DNA from: JAUIAI01 sp963732405
GTDB lineage: Bacteria; Pseudomonadota; Gammaproteobacteria; Burkholderiales; Burkholderiaceae_E
Assembly (NCBI GenBank): GCA_963732405.1
Contig: CAVSZG010000005.1
Location: 434,001 to 498,000 of the forward strand
Reading direction: 5' to 3'
Length of the DNA: 64,000 bases
The notes under the pieces were generated by a model. It searched no databases. It saw only the letters and a list, made by a program, of their open reading frames with translations, and had not been told where the DNA came from. Shown in pieces: positions 25,943 through 34,621 of this stretch. The position numbers were made by a program, and so were the translations under genes. The first letter of the stretch is position 1; each line of letters opens with the position of its first letter.

Positions 25943-26649
25943 TCAGAGCCCCATGTAGGCCTTGCGGATATCGTCCGAGGCGGCCAGTTCGGCAGCACTG
26001 CCCGATGCCTGCATACGACCGACCTCGAGCAGATAGGCGCGGTCCACCACCTTCGAGCACCTGACTCGACGTTCTGCTCGACGATCAGTACCGTGTATCC
26101 CTCGCGGCGCATCCGACGCACCAGATCGAAGACCTGTTGCACGATCACCGGCGCCAGACCCATGGAGGGTTCATCGAGCAGGATCAGCCGCGGACCACTC
26201 ATCAAGGCACGGCCGATAGCGCACATTTGCTGCTCGCCACCCGACATCGTGCCGGCCAGTTGAAGACGCCGTTCGGCCAGCCGAGGAAACAATTCATAGA
26301 CATAGGCGAGCCGCTCATCGAAGCGCGCACGTGCGGCCTTCATGTAGGCGCCCATGCGCAGATTGTCATGCACGCTGAGCTGGGGAAACAGGCGCCGGCT
26401 TTCGGGTACATGGGCAATGCCGGTCTCGATGATGCGATGCGGCGCCATGGCCGTGAGTTCGGCACCCTCCATCGTGATGCGGCCCTCGGTCACCGGGATG
26501 AGGCCGGAGATCACCCGCAGCAAGGTGGTCTTGCCCGCACCGTTGGCACCGATCACGGCGACCGCTTCGCCCGCATCGACCCGCATCGACACATCAAACA
26601 AGGCCTGGAATCGACCGTAGCCGGCACTGACGTTGCTCAGTTCAAGCAT
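25943..26649 (-). pseudogene. livF: Liv-type ABC transporter ATPase LivF, frameshift near the 3' end
   Basis: From ATG 26649 the product has Walker A GANGAGKTT, Q-loop region HVPESRRLFPQLSV, the ABC signature MSGGEQQMCAIGRAL and Walker B LILLDEPSMGL, then LIVEQNV. After EQNVES (~26065) the frame diverges; the expected tail VVDRAYLLEVGRMQASGSAA to DIRKAYMGL is found in another frame, ending at 25943. The difference equals two inserted bases or one deleted base around 26055-26068. Without the shift the protein has ~235 residues, the usual LivF length. All ATPase motifs precede the break, so a shifted product might still fold. Sequencing error is possible. Confidence 0.85.
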
Positions 26650-26658
26650 GGCCGCGGC

Positions 26659-27414
26659 TCATGATGGTCGGGCGGCCGGCGCATCGTCGTGGCTGTGTTC
26701 GCTGCCCAGGTACACCTCGATGACCCGGGGATCGCTCTGTGCATCGGCGGGCAGACCGTCGAAGATCACTTCGCCATGATCGAGCACCACCACGCGATCG
26801 ACCACCCGCATCAACACCCCCATGATGTGCTCGACCCAGACGATGGTGATGCCCATCTCGGCCCGGATGCGGCTGAGCATCTCGGCGGCCGCATCCATTT
26901 CGGCATGATCCAGACCATTGAGGCTTTCGTCGGCCAGCAGCAATCGGGGCTGCGTCGCCAGGGCACGGGCGAGCTCGAGCTTCTTGAGCGAGGCCGCGCC
27001 CAATCCTTCGGTCACTGTCCGCGCGTCACTGGGCAAGCCAACGAGTTCGAGTGCCTGGGCGGCCTGGCGCCAGGCGGTGGCCCGATCGACCGACCGGGCC
27101 TGGCCGAAATAGGCCGACAGCGCAACATTCTCGAGCACGCTGAGCGTGTGAAACGGGCGGGGGATCTGATAGGTGCGACCGATGCCCTGGTGACACACCT
27201 GGTTGGCCGTGAGTCCGCCGATCTCCCGACCCTCAAAGCGGATGTGACCCGAGCTGGGCACATACATCCCCGCCACGCAGTTGAACGTGGTGCTCTTGCC
27301 CGAGCCATTCGGGCCGATCAGCCCGAGGATCTCACCCTTGGCGACATTGAAGGACACGTTCTGGATGGCCGTGAAGCCACCAAAGCGCTTGGTGAGACCG
27401 GCCACTTCGAGCAT
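26659..27414 (-). CDS. livG: Liv-type ABC transporter ATPase LivG
   Basis: A 251-residue ATPase starting at ATG 27414 (MLEVAGLTKRFGG); the longer open frame upstream overlaps the substrate-binding protein gene. Walker A is GPNGSGKST, the Q-loop region is GIGRTYQIPRPFHTLSVLEN (LivG type), Walker B is LLLADESLNGLD and the H-loop is VEHIM. The ABC signature is unusual: LGAASLKKLELARAL replaces LSGGQ/LSYGQ, so the canonical Gly-Gly of the signature is missing. It sits 19 bases after the binding-protein gene and 9 bases before livF. It powers uptake with LivF, LivH and LivM. Confidence 0.92.
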   Translation of the reverse strand: MLEVAGLTKRFGGFTAIQNVSFNVAKGEILGLIGPNGSGKSTTFNCVAGMYVPSSGHIRFEGREIGGLTANQVCHQGIGRTYQIPRPFHTLSVLENVALSAYFGQARSVDRATAWRQAAQALELVGLPSDARTVTEGLGAASLKKLELARALATQPRLLLADESLNGLDHAEMDAAAEMLSRIRAEMGITIVWVEHIMGVLMRVVDRVVVLDHGEVIFDGLPADAQSDPRVIEVYLGSEHSHDDAPAARPS

Positions 27415-27433
27415 GTTCGATCGTGTCTGCTGA

Positions 27434-28729
27434 TTAGCGGGCGTAGGCGTGACCGGCTGGCAGCGGCAGCACCGGATCGACGGTCTTGATGGCGGCTGGC
27501 CAGGCAATCTTGGTCTGGCCGTCGATGTACTGCATGACCACCGGCGATGAACGCGCATTCTGGCCGGCCATCTTGTCACCGGGCGGATTGAATTTCACGC
27601 CGTATCCCTGGATGGTGCCGCCCTCGGGAATGTCGGTATCGAGCGCTGCCTTGCGCAAGGCCTCGGGATCAATACCGCCATATTGGCTGATGGCACGCGG
27701 CAATACATCGGTGAAGAAGATCCACGACTGATTGAAGCCCATCGAGACATGGGGCGGCACTTCGGTGGCCTGGGTCTTGGCCTTGTAGCGCTTGACCATC
27801 TCGGCCGTCACGTCGCCAAGGCCGGGCGCCAGCGCTTTCGGATCGAGCAACTGCGCGGCCACCGGGTCAACGTTGTAGATGAAGTTGGCGTCGGCGCCAA
27901 ACGTGGACAGGAGTTTGTCGATCTGACCATAGCCGGCGCCATGACCGATCAGCGCCTTCCATTTCAGGCCGGCTTCCTTGGATTGGCGCAGAAACAGCGT
28001 GATGTCAGGGTTGTAGCCGGTATGCAGGATCACGTCGGGGCGGGCACGGCGCAATTTGGTCACCAGCGCCGACAGATCGGTGGAGGTGGCGGCATACCCT
28101 TCTTCATGCACCACCTTCATGCCCAAGGATTCGCACTTGGCCTTGTTGCCCGAGGCAACACCCGCGCCATACGGTCCATCTTCGTGGATGATCGCCACCT
28201 TGAGATCCTTGACCTCGGTGCCCAGCTTGCTCTTGGCATTTTCGGCGAGGAATGAACACGAAGCCTCGCCAAACTGATCCGAGTGGACCTGGGCGCGGAA
28301 CACGTATTTGAGATTGCGATCCTTGAGCACCGACGAGGCGACGCACACATTGGCCCAGAAGAACTTCTGCGCCGCATCAACCTTGGCCCCCATCGGCACG
28401 CAATGGGCACTCGAGAACACACCCATCAACATGTCGACCTTGGCTTCATTGAGCAGCCGCTCGGCCTCGTTGATCGCGACATCGGCCTTGGACTGCGCAT
28501 CGGCCATCTGATACTTGATCTGATAGCCTTGAACGCCGCCCTTTTCGTTGATCATTTCGATGGCGATTTCCGTGCCGATTGCCGCTGCCTTGGAGCCGCC
28601 CGCCGCGAACGCGCCGGTCAGGTCGTAGATCACCCCGATGTTGATCTCCTTGGCGATCGACGCGCTGCTCAAGCCGAGCAGCGAGCACGATCCAGCGGCC
28701 ACCAGCCAGTTGCGAATGCCAGAGCGCAT
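27434..28729 (-). CDS. Liv-type ABC transporter periplasmic substrate-binding protein
   Basis: A 431-residue type I periplasmic binding protein. ATG 28729 follows GGGAGACA; residues 1-26 are a signal peptide (WLVAAGSCSLLGLSSASIAKE, cleavage after SIA). The mature start INIGVIYDLTGAFAAGGSKAA and the INEKGGVQGYQI element are typical of LivJ/amide-binding proteins. It delivers substrate to LivHM. It is first in its operon, 145 bases from the upstream aldolase gene, and is the most diverged component, so it sets specificity. Co-transcription with a CnbZ-like deaminase suggests a nitrogen-containing organic acid; this is inference. Confidence 0.92.
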   Translation of the reverse strand: MRSGIRNWLVAAGSCSLLGLSSASIAKEINIGVIYDLTGAFAAGGSKAAAIGTEIAIEMINEKGGVQGYQIKYQMADAQSKADVAINEAERLLNEAKVDMLMGVFSSAHCVPMGAKVDAAQKFFWANVCVASSVLKDRNLKYVFRAQVHSDQFGEASCSFLAENAKSKLGTEVKDLKVAIIHEDGPYGAGVASGNKAKCESLGMKVVHEEGYAATSTDLSALVTKLRRARPDVILHTGYNPDITLFLRQSKEAGLKWKALIGHGAGYGQIDKLLSTFGADANFIYNVDPVAAQLLDPKALAPGLGDVTAEMVKRYKAKTQATEVPPHVSMGFNQSWIFFTDVLPRAISQYGGIDPEALRKAALDTDIPEGGTIQGYGVKFNPPGDKMAGQNARSSPVVMQYIDGQTKIAWPAAIKTVDPVLPLPAGHAYAR

Positions 28730-28874
28730 GTGATTGTCTCCCTGATTGTTTGTGATGGATGACGTTTGGATGGGGCCCACCGCATCTGAAGGGGCAGACC
28801 GGTTGTCGCAGAACATGGTAGCGCATTCTGAAAGCGCCGCTGGCTACGACGCGGCGCGCGCTGGCTGTGCTGGC

Positions 28875-29642
28875 CTAATCGGCGTAGCCCGGATTGACGC
28901 GGTCGAGCACCCGCATCATCGCCTCGAGGTAGAGCCGGTTGCGTTCTGCGCGACTGTGCCGGTCGGCATCCGGGGGCTGCTGAACCCTCATCGCGATCTC
29001 GTCGGAAAGTACAGACAGCGGCTGGCCGGTGCTCATCGCCATGATTTGCGCCCGGCACACCCGTTCGAGCTTGTACAACCACAGGTACGCCTGGGCTACT
29101 GAATCACCGACCACCAGCACGCCGTGGTTCTTCATGAAGACGATCCGCTTGTTGCCCAGCAGGGCAGCGAGCCGTTCGCCCTCTTCGAGGGTGTCGGCAG
29201 TGCCCTGGTAATGGTCGTCGTAGGCGATGTGGCCGTGAAAATAAGCGGCAGTCTGACTCAGCGGCAGCAACCGGTTGTTCTCGAGCATGTTCAAGGTGGT
29301 CGCCCAGTGCTGGTGGGTATGCAGGACCACGCGCGCGCCATTGATACGGTGGATCGGCGCATGAATGCATTGCGCCGAGAGCTCGACCACGCCTTCGCCA
29401 TCCAGGGTGCGTCCGCTTTCGTCGAACTCGATCATGTCGCTGGCCCGCGCCTCCGACCAGTGCAGTCCGAATGGCAGGATCAGATACCGATCGTCGCGGC
29501 CGGGCACGGTCACGGTGAAGTGATTGTCGATGCCCTCCTCCAGGTCATGGAAGACCGCCAGACGATGAGCGGCGGCCAGATGCACGCGCGCCAGGGCGAC
29601 GGGGTCGGCAGCGCGGGCCTGGGACAGATTGTGAACAGACAT
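28875..29642 (-). CDS. Class II aldolase/adducin family protein
   Basis: A 255-residue protein from ATG 29642, preceded by GAGGAGAG. The family's metal-binding pair is HTHQHW in VVLHTHQHWATTLN, a third histidine is in FHGHIAYDD, and NHGVLVVG is the conserved C-terminal element. EGIDNHFTVTVPG corresponds to the usual GNxS-type phosphate/substrate loop but lacks the GN-S residues of L-fuculose-phosphate aldolase, so this is likely a decarboxylase, isomerase or non-phosphosugar aldolase branch. It lies between the DUF1439 gene and the Liv binding-protein gene on the same strand, and may act on the imported substrate. Confidence 0.88.
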   Translation of the reverse strand: MSVHNLSQARAADPVALARVHLAAAHRLAVFHDLEEGIDNHFTVTVPGRDDRYLILPFGLHWSEARASDMIEFDESGRTLDGEGVVELSAQCIHAPIHRINGARVVLHTHQHWATTLNMLENNRLLPLSQTAAYFHGHIAYDDHYQGTADTLEEGERLAALLGNKRIVFMKNHGVLVVGDSVAQAYLWLYKLERVCRAQIMAMSTGQPLSVLSDEIAMRVQQPPDADRHSRAERNRLYLEAMMRVLDRVNPGYAD

Positions 29643-29704
29643 GATGGCTCTCCTCGCCATGTAGGCGGCTCAATGATTCGATGCGAACGATTCGGCGCTA
29701 TGCG

Positions 29705-30262
29705 TCATTCCGCATCACCAAGCACCAATTGCAGGACACCGTCCCGCACCCTGACCTCACGCAACAGCAGTCTGGCCAGCGCTTGCTGAGGATCGCTGTC
29801 GTCCAGCTCCCAGACGGGCGTGCTCGCGAGCATATCGCTGACCAGGGGTTGCAGCAAGGTCGATACGGTGGCAACCGATTCACGGGCCACGCCTGGAAAA
29901 TCGAACCGGGTCAGGCTGGGCGAATCGAGATAGAAGCGACCATTGGCCGGATCGAAGCGGGGCCTGGCACCCAGACCGATGATGCCATCGGGCAGACGCT
30001 GCTCGCCCAGATTGGGTCGCGTGACGATCTCCACGAACAACCGTGGCGAATCCTGTGCGATGCTCACGATCGGTTCGCTCAAGGTCACGCACGCGATACC
30101 GGCCAGGCAGCGACGTTGCGGAAATCGGGGTGCGAGTTGTCGGGTCAATTCACTGGCGCTGACCTCGATGATGCGCTGCTGGGCGACCAGCGAACCGGCA
30201 GGCAGCCCGATTGCCAGGGACACGGCCGCCAGAACCAGCCACCAACGCCGGCTGTGCATCAT
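29705..30262 (-). CDS. DUF1439 domain secreted protein
   Basis: A 185-residue exported protein. Residues 1-28 are a signal peptide (WWLVLAAVSLAIGLPAGSLVAQ) with probable cleavage after LVA; there is no lipobox cysteine. The mature part matches DUF1439 (YceB-like): IEVSASELTRQLAPRFP, NGRFYLDSPSLTRFDFPG and a C-terminal LLREVRVRDGVLQLVLG. YceB-like proteins have a lipid-binding-type fold but no established function. Its start overlaps the last 4 bases of the split rhodanese gene (30259-30262), so it was probably co-expressed with it before the intron inserted. Confidence 0.75.
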   Translation of the reverse strand: MMHSRRWWLVLAAVSLAIGLPAGSLVAQQRIIEVSASELTRQLAPRFPQRRCLAGIACVTLSEPIVSIAQDSPRLFVEIVTRPNLGEQRLPDGIIGLGARPRFDPANGRFYLDSPSLTRFDFPGVARESVATVSTLLQPLVSDMLASTPVWELDDSDPQQALARLLLREVRVRDGVLQLVLGDAE

Positions 30263-30940
30263 CCGGTGCGCTCGAACCGGACCAGGTCATCACGCTCCAC
30301 CTGTTCGACCAGGCCGACCTCCCAGGTGAGATAGTCCTGCATCGCGGCTGTGGGGTCGCCACGGTCATAAGGCTTGGACCAGATATCGTCGATGGCGGTG
30401 AGCAGGCGCTCGGTCTGCGTCTCGAGCGCCAGGCCGGCCTTGATCCAGGCCGGGGTCCCGCCCTCAAGGACACGGATCGCGTCATGCGGACGCGGAGCGC
30501 TCAGCGAGGCCGCTGCCAGGTGCGCGAGTCGCTCGTCGTCAGCCGTCAGAATCCACTCATCGACGCCAGGCAGCATGGCGATGCACTCGGGCAGTCGCGC
30601 GCGCAGCGCCCAGCAGGCACCCGGCAGATGGCCCCTGCCCCGATAGTCGCGACTGACGGCGAAATCGAGCAAGGCGGCATTGGCCGGTAGAGGCAGCCGC
30701 TGCGCGAGCGACGTCACCGGGATACCTTGCGCTTCGCGCAGCCCGTTTATCCCAAGGGCCTGGAGCGATGATTCGGCGCCCTGGCCAGTCGCCCACTGCG
30801 CCGGTGGCTCGGTGAGCACCCTCACCTGCGACCAGCCGAGCTGGCGCAACCAATGGGCAGTCATGGTGGCGCGAACACCGTCGGCGGAATCGGCCAGCAC
30901 GAGCCGGGCCTGACGCACCGCGACAAATTCATCGGTGGCC
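30259..30940 (-). pseudogene. Rhodanese-repeat protein, C-terminal fragment separated by group II intron
   Basis: This is the 3' portion (~226 codons) of the sulfurtransferase gene whose 5' part is at 32806-33785. It begins ATDEFVAVRQARLVLADS immediately beside the intron end at 30941 and has no start codon of its own; the open frame continues to 31140 only because the intron is open in antisense. Joined to the 5' part, the lengths sum to 1662 bases, exactly 554 codons, giving a 553-residue protein. The fragment contains the end of rhodanese domain 3 (DGVRATMTAHWLRQLGW) and a full domain 4 (LLDFAVSRDYRGRGHLPGA, WILTADDERLAH, GGTPAWIKAGLA). Neither domain has an active-site cysteine. Confidence 0.85.
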
Positions 30941-31477
30941 GTGTGCCTCGAGCGCAGTCCCCGTAGGTTGGGGGTTGTGCGTATCTTCATTGAAGATGAG
31001 GGTGGGCCCCTCGGAGCCGGCTTACAGGAGCAGGCTTCAAACCACTGCAAGCTGCTGGGGTAAAGAGTCCTGGTGGTGAGCGTTGCAGCAAAAGGCGCGG
31101 CTTGGACCGTGTCAGGTACGAACCAGAGAGACGAACGCAAGTGAACCGTCGTTGTGGTGTCGAAACGAATTCAGATGACGTCGAAATCGGGTGTGAGCCG
31201 TTGACCCGGGATGAAGGTCGAGGCGAGCCTGTCGAGTGCTCGGCTGGCGTCCGGCATGAAGGCGGCGTGACTCTGGTTCAGGCTTCTATGAGGAACGAGG
31301 GAACCTGTCGCTCCGATGCGAAGGGAGACGGTCAAGCGCAGGGCCTGCGCAAGGCTCAGAGTACCGATGCGGAGCACAGGGGCGGAGACGCTCGTAGTAG
31401 GGTTGAAGGCTCTGTAATTGAGCTGGACCAAAGGGGCGTCGTCGTCCGGCTTTGCCGCCGGCACAACCTGAGAGGGG

Positions 31478-32734
31478 ATGATGTCGGCTGTTGAAGCGAA
31501 ATCGTTTGTAATTTCCAAGCGTGAAGTCTGGGAGGCGTACAAACGCGTGAAGGCCAATCGTGGTGCGGAAGGGGTTGACGGAGTCACGATCATCGATTTC
31601 GATCAGGATCTGAGCAAGAACCTGTATCGAATCTGGAATCGAATGGCCTCGGGCAGCTACTTCGCGCCGCCAGTCAAACGCGTGGACATTCCCAAAGGTG
31701 ATGGCTCGATGCGTTCATTGGGCATTCCGACCGTGGCAGACAGGATTGCACAGATGGTTGTCAAGCAACGGCTCGAGCCGTTGCTCGATCCGATATTTCA
31801 TACGGACTCGTATGGCTATCGGCCGCGGCGCTCGGCACACGATGCCTTGCGAGTCGCGCGAACCCGATGCTGGTCGCACGATTGGGTGCTCGATCTGGAT
31901 ATCAAGGGGTTCTTCGATAACATCGATCACAGCCTCATGATGCGGGCCGTTCGCAAACACACAGACTGCCGATGGATACTGCTCTATATCGAGCGGTGGC
32001 TGGAGGCGGATGTGTGTTTACCTGATGGGTCGATGCAGAAGCGTTCAAAGGGGACGCCGCAAGGGGGTGTTATCAGTCCTTTGTTGGCAAACCTGTTTCT
32101 GCACTACGCACTGGACCGATGGCTGGTCCGGAATCACCCGGACGTGTCGTTCGAGCGGTATGCGGACGACGTCATTTGCCATTGTGAGAGTCGGGCGCAG
32201 GCGGAATTACTACAGTCTGCGCTCGATGAGCGTCTGGCAGCGTGTGGTTTGCAGTTGCATCCGGAGAAGACCCGGGTTGTTTACTGCGCCGATGCAAATC
32301 GGCGCGAGGAGTTCGAATGTATTAAGTTCGATTTCCTTGGCTACACGTTCAAGCCGCGAGCGGCACTGAATCGTCGGGGAAAGCTGTTCACCAGCTTCTC
32401 CCCGGCGGTTAGCGACAAGGCGGGCAAAGCTATGCGTCGGACAATCCGAAGCTGGGGCTTGCAGCGGCTGAGTCGCTTTAGTTTGGTAGAGATCGTCGGG
32501 CGCGTCAGTCGGGAAGTCGCCGGCTGGATTCGCTACTACGGCCTTTATCATCAGTCCGCTTTAGGCAAGGCGCTGCGCACACTGGATTTGCATCTGGTGA
32601 AGTGGGCGATGCGCAAGTACAAGCGTTTGCGTGGACATCTCGCGCGCGCCTGGAATTGGCTGGCCAGCTTGCGTAAACGGGCTCCCCGCCTGTTTCCACA
32701 TTGGCCAGAGGGATTGCATGCGATTGGGCGATAG
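31478..32734 (+). CDS. ltrA: Group II intron reverse transcriptase/maturase
   Basis: A 418-residue intron-encoded protein. The RT domain shows RVDIPKGDGSMRSLGIPTVADR (RT1-2), DSYGYRPRRSAHDAL, LDLDIKGFFDNIDH (RT3), GTPQGGVISPLLANLFL (RT4) and the catalytic YADD at residues 228-231; CIKFDFLGYTF follows. The C-terminal maturase domain X (GIIM) is at ~320-405 with VSREVAGWIRYYGLYHQSALG. There is no HNH endonuclease, so mobility would use nicks at replication forks or transient single strands. Start ATG 31478 (or 31481) is preceded by GAGAGGGG. Frame and motifs are intact, so the intron may be active. Confidence 0.95.
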   Translation: MMSAVEAKSFVISKREVWEAYKRVKANRGAEGVDGVTIIDFDQDLSKNLYRIWNRMASGSYFAPPVKRVDIPKGDGSMRSLGIPTVADRIAQMVVKQRLEPLLDPIFHTDSYGYRPRRSAHDALRVARTRCWSHDWVLDLDIKGFFDNIDHSLMMRAVRKHTDCRWILLYIERWLEADVCLPDGSMQKRSKGTPQGGVISPLLANLFLHYALDRWLVRNHPDVSFERYADDVICHCESRAQAELLQSALDERLAACGLQLHPEKTRVVYCADANRREEFECIKFDFLGYTFKPRAALNRRGKLFTSFSPAVSDKAGKAMRRTIRSWGLQRLSRFSLVEIVGRVSREVAGWIRYYGLYHQSALGKALRTLDLHLVKWAMRKYKRLRGHLARAWNWLASLRKRAPRLFPHWPEGLHAIGR

Positions 32735-32803
32735 GAGCCGGATGAGCCGAGAGGTTCACGTCCGGTTCTGGGAGAGCGCGCGGGTGCGATTCCCGCGCGC
32801 CAC
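32735..32803 (+). ncRNA. Group II intron domains V and VI
   Basis: Domain V (32735-32769) begins GAGCCGGA, includes the catalytic AGC triad, closes with the GAGA tetraloop of CCGAGAGG and ends TTCACGTCCGGTTC; both stems pair fully. Domain VI (32771-32803) is a GC-rich hairpin, GCGCGCGGG pairing with CCCGCGCGC around a TGCGATT loop. The 3' arm has no obvious bulged branch-point adenosine, so splicing by hydrolysis is possible. Confidence 0.85.
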
Positions 32804-32805
32804 TC

Positions 32806-33785
32806 ACCTGCACCAGCTGACCACCGGGCGCGTGCTGGGCACCTGGCCAATGGCCGGCCGCGAACTCCTGCGCCGTGCGCACGTCGAGGATCAGGGTCGT
32901 TCGCGAATCATCCTGCAGCCAGCGTGCCAACGCCTGCGCATCAATCGATTCAACCCCATGTCGGCTGGCCACCGCCTGCGCACAGGCTTGGGCCCGGGCC
33001 AGAGCGGTTGGTCCGGGCGCGGGCGCCATCCGGGTTTCGCCGTGGGCCAGCTCAAGGCCCGCCAGCTTCCAGCCCATGGTGCCGTCCTTGAGTGCATAGA
33101 TCGGGTTGCGCAGCCCGGCGTTGATCAGGGATTGCGCGCCGATGATGCTGCGCGTGCGGCCGGCGCAATTGACGATGATGACCGTGTCCTCGTCGGCCAC
33201 CTGGTCATGCACGCGATAGACGAGTTCGGCGCCCGGACAGTCGACACCGCCCGGTATGCTCATGCGCCGGAATTCATCGAACGGTCGGGAGTCGAGGATG
33301 ACCAGCTTGTCGCCACGCGCCTGCATCGCCTGGACCTCGGCGGCGGGCAGTCGAGGCGTCTGATACCAATGTTCGACAAACTCGCCAAAGGCCTTGGACG
33401 GTACATTGACGCCGGTGTAGATCTCGAAGCCGGCCTCCTGCCAGGCGCGCGTGCCGCCCGCGAGCATGCTGACCACGGTATAGCCCGCTGCCTGCAACAC
33501 GCGGGCCGTCGCCTGGACGAGATGGTCATCATCGGTCGAGCCCGCGGTCAGGACAATCGTGACCGTCCGGCGCGGCAGCCGCGCGCGCATCAACAGTTCG
33601 AAACGGCTGGCCGGAACGCAGCAGGCATGAAACAGGTGCCCGGTCGAGAATGCTCCCTCCTCGCGCACGTCGATCAGCGCAATTTCCTGATCGGTGGTCA
33701 GCAGATCGCGCAAGGTCTGCGGGCTGATCCTGTTCACCGGCGACAGGGCCGGACCGGAATCGTCATGGCGGGCCGGGTCTGTCAT
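32806..33785 (-). pseudogene. Multi-domain rhodanese sulfurtransferase, N-terminal fragment
   Basis: From ATG 33785 the first ~326 residues of a predicted 553-residue protein with tandem rhodanese domains. Domain 1 (~20-125) has VILTAGSTDDD at the active loop, without cysteine; domain 2 (~145-245) has the cysteine loop NCAGRTRS with Cys207; domain 3 (~275 on) runs LILDVRTAQEFAAGHWPGA into GGQLVQ, where the intron interrupts it. Read straight through, the frame ends at 32505 inside the intron, adding VSGARESHPRALPEP and more. Domains 1 and 2 remain intact, so a truncated active enzyme is possible. Its start overlaps the upstream dioxygenase stop by 4 bases (33782-33785), pointing to a cysteine-sulfur operon. 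Confidence 0.88.
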
Positions 33786-34387
33786 GCGGCAGCCGGCAGG
33801 TCGCGGATCCCACTGCTGGCCGGAAAATGCGCCCAGTCGCCCTCGGTCTCGCGGTAATAGCGCCGGCCATGCAATTGCTCAAGCGCCAGGCCATAGAGAT
33901 GGAAATTGAGGGTGGGCACGCCCGGCTCGATCTGGATCGCGTGCAGATCGCTGGGCATCAGAGCGATCCCGCTGCCTTTCTGAACGACGGCTTCACCGGT
34001 CTGGCGAACTCCGCCTGATTCGGTGCGCTCATAGAAACGGTTCAACTCCGCCCCCTGAAGGCCGACGATCACCGCCCAGGTCGTGTGATCATGAACCGGT
34101 GTGCGGGTGCCCTGATCGGTCAGTTGTGCATAGAGAGCGAACCGGTGGTCGGCGTCCTCATTGAGCCGGTACAGGGCATTGCTCGGCTGACCCTGCAAGC
34201 CGGGCACCGGCGCCGGGAAGTCGTCCATCGGGAACAGGTCGCTGCGCGCCGCCAGGTCGATCAGGACATCGCGAATCGCCTCGATCGAATGGCGGGTCAC
34301 GCCATCGCCTGTCTCGATCGCCCTGATCCGCGCCAGCGCATCAGCAACCGCAATACCGCGCGCCTGTGCGCGCCTCGCAGCGTCCAT
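33782..34387 (-). CDS. Cysteine dioxygenase-type cupin (thiol dioxygenase)
   Basis: A 201-residue cupin from ATG 34387, chosen because GGAGACC lies just upstream; an in-frame ATG at 34414 lacks a ribosome-binding site. The iron ligands are His-x-His of TPVHDHTTWAVIVG and a later His in PSDLHAIQIEPG; GLQGAELNRFY and LNFHLYG match the cysteine/3-mercaptopropionate dioxygenase family. It would oxidise a thiol to a sulfinate with O2. Translational coupling to a rhodanese-repeat gene supports thiol or cysteine sulfur oxidation, a pairing also known for persulfide metabolism. Which thiol it uses cannot be decided by eye. Confidence 0.85.
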   Translation of the reverse strand: MDAARRAQARGIAVADALARIRAIETGDGVTRHSIEAIRDVLIDLAARSDLFPMDDFPAPVPGLQGQPSNALYRLNEDADHRFALYAQLTDQGTRTPVHDHTTWAVIVGLQGAELNRFYERTESGGVRQTGEAVVQKGSGIALMPSDLHAIQIEPGVPTLNFHLYGLALEQLHGRRYYRETEGDWAHFPASSGIRDLPAAA

Positions 34388-34621
34388 GTCGGTCTCCACG
34401 GCGTAAAACCCCATGGTAGCAGCGCGTTCACGACCGCGGCGCATCCGGGGCGGTCGCTGGCATGCCAGCCGGCACTTGCCCGTTCGTGGCAATATGAGCG
34501 CCTTCGGCCACCACGTCTGCCCGAGCATTGCCGCTTGGCCGGGTCGGTGCCGAGGTGGTTCGGATCGACGCCCGGCGCCGGTCGGATGAATCGCGATCCA
34601 GAACACCGAGGAGCCAGCACC

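Larger units (their letters stand above)
30941..32805 (+). mobile_element. Group II intron inserted antisense in a rhodanese gene
   Basis: The element begins GTGTGCC at 30941, matching the group II GUGYG 5' consensus. It has ~540 bases of structured RNA, a reverse transcriptase/maturase gene (31478-32734) in domain IV, and domains V and VI at 32735-32803. The 3' end lies at 32803 (a canonical ...AC end) or 32805; restoring the host frame needs a total of 1865 removed bases, met by 30941-32805 or by 30939-32803. It is on the plus strand while the interrupted gene is on the minus strand, so the intron cannot splice from the host mRNA. It lacks an endonuclease domain in its protein. Confidence 0.9.

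Noticed and set aside
32631..33857. 408-codon plus-strand open frame over the rhodanese gene
   Set aside because: Antisense to clear rhodanese domains and partly inside the intron.
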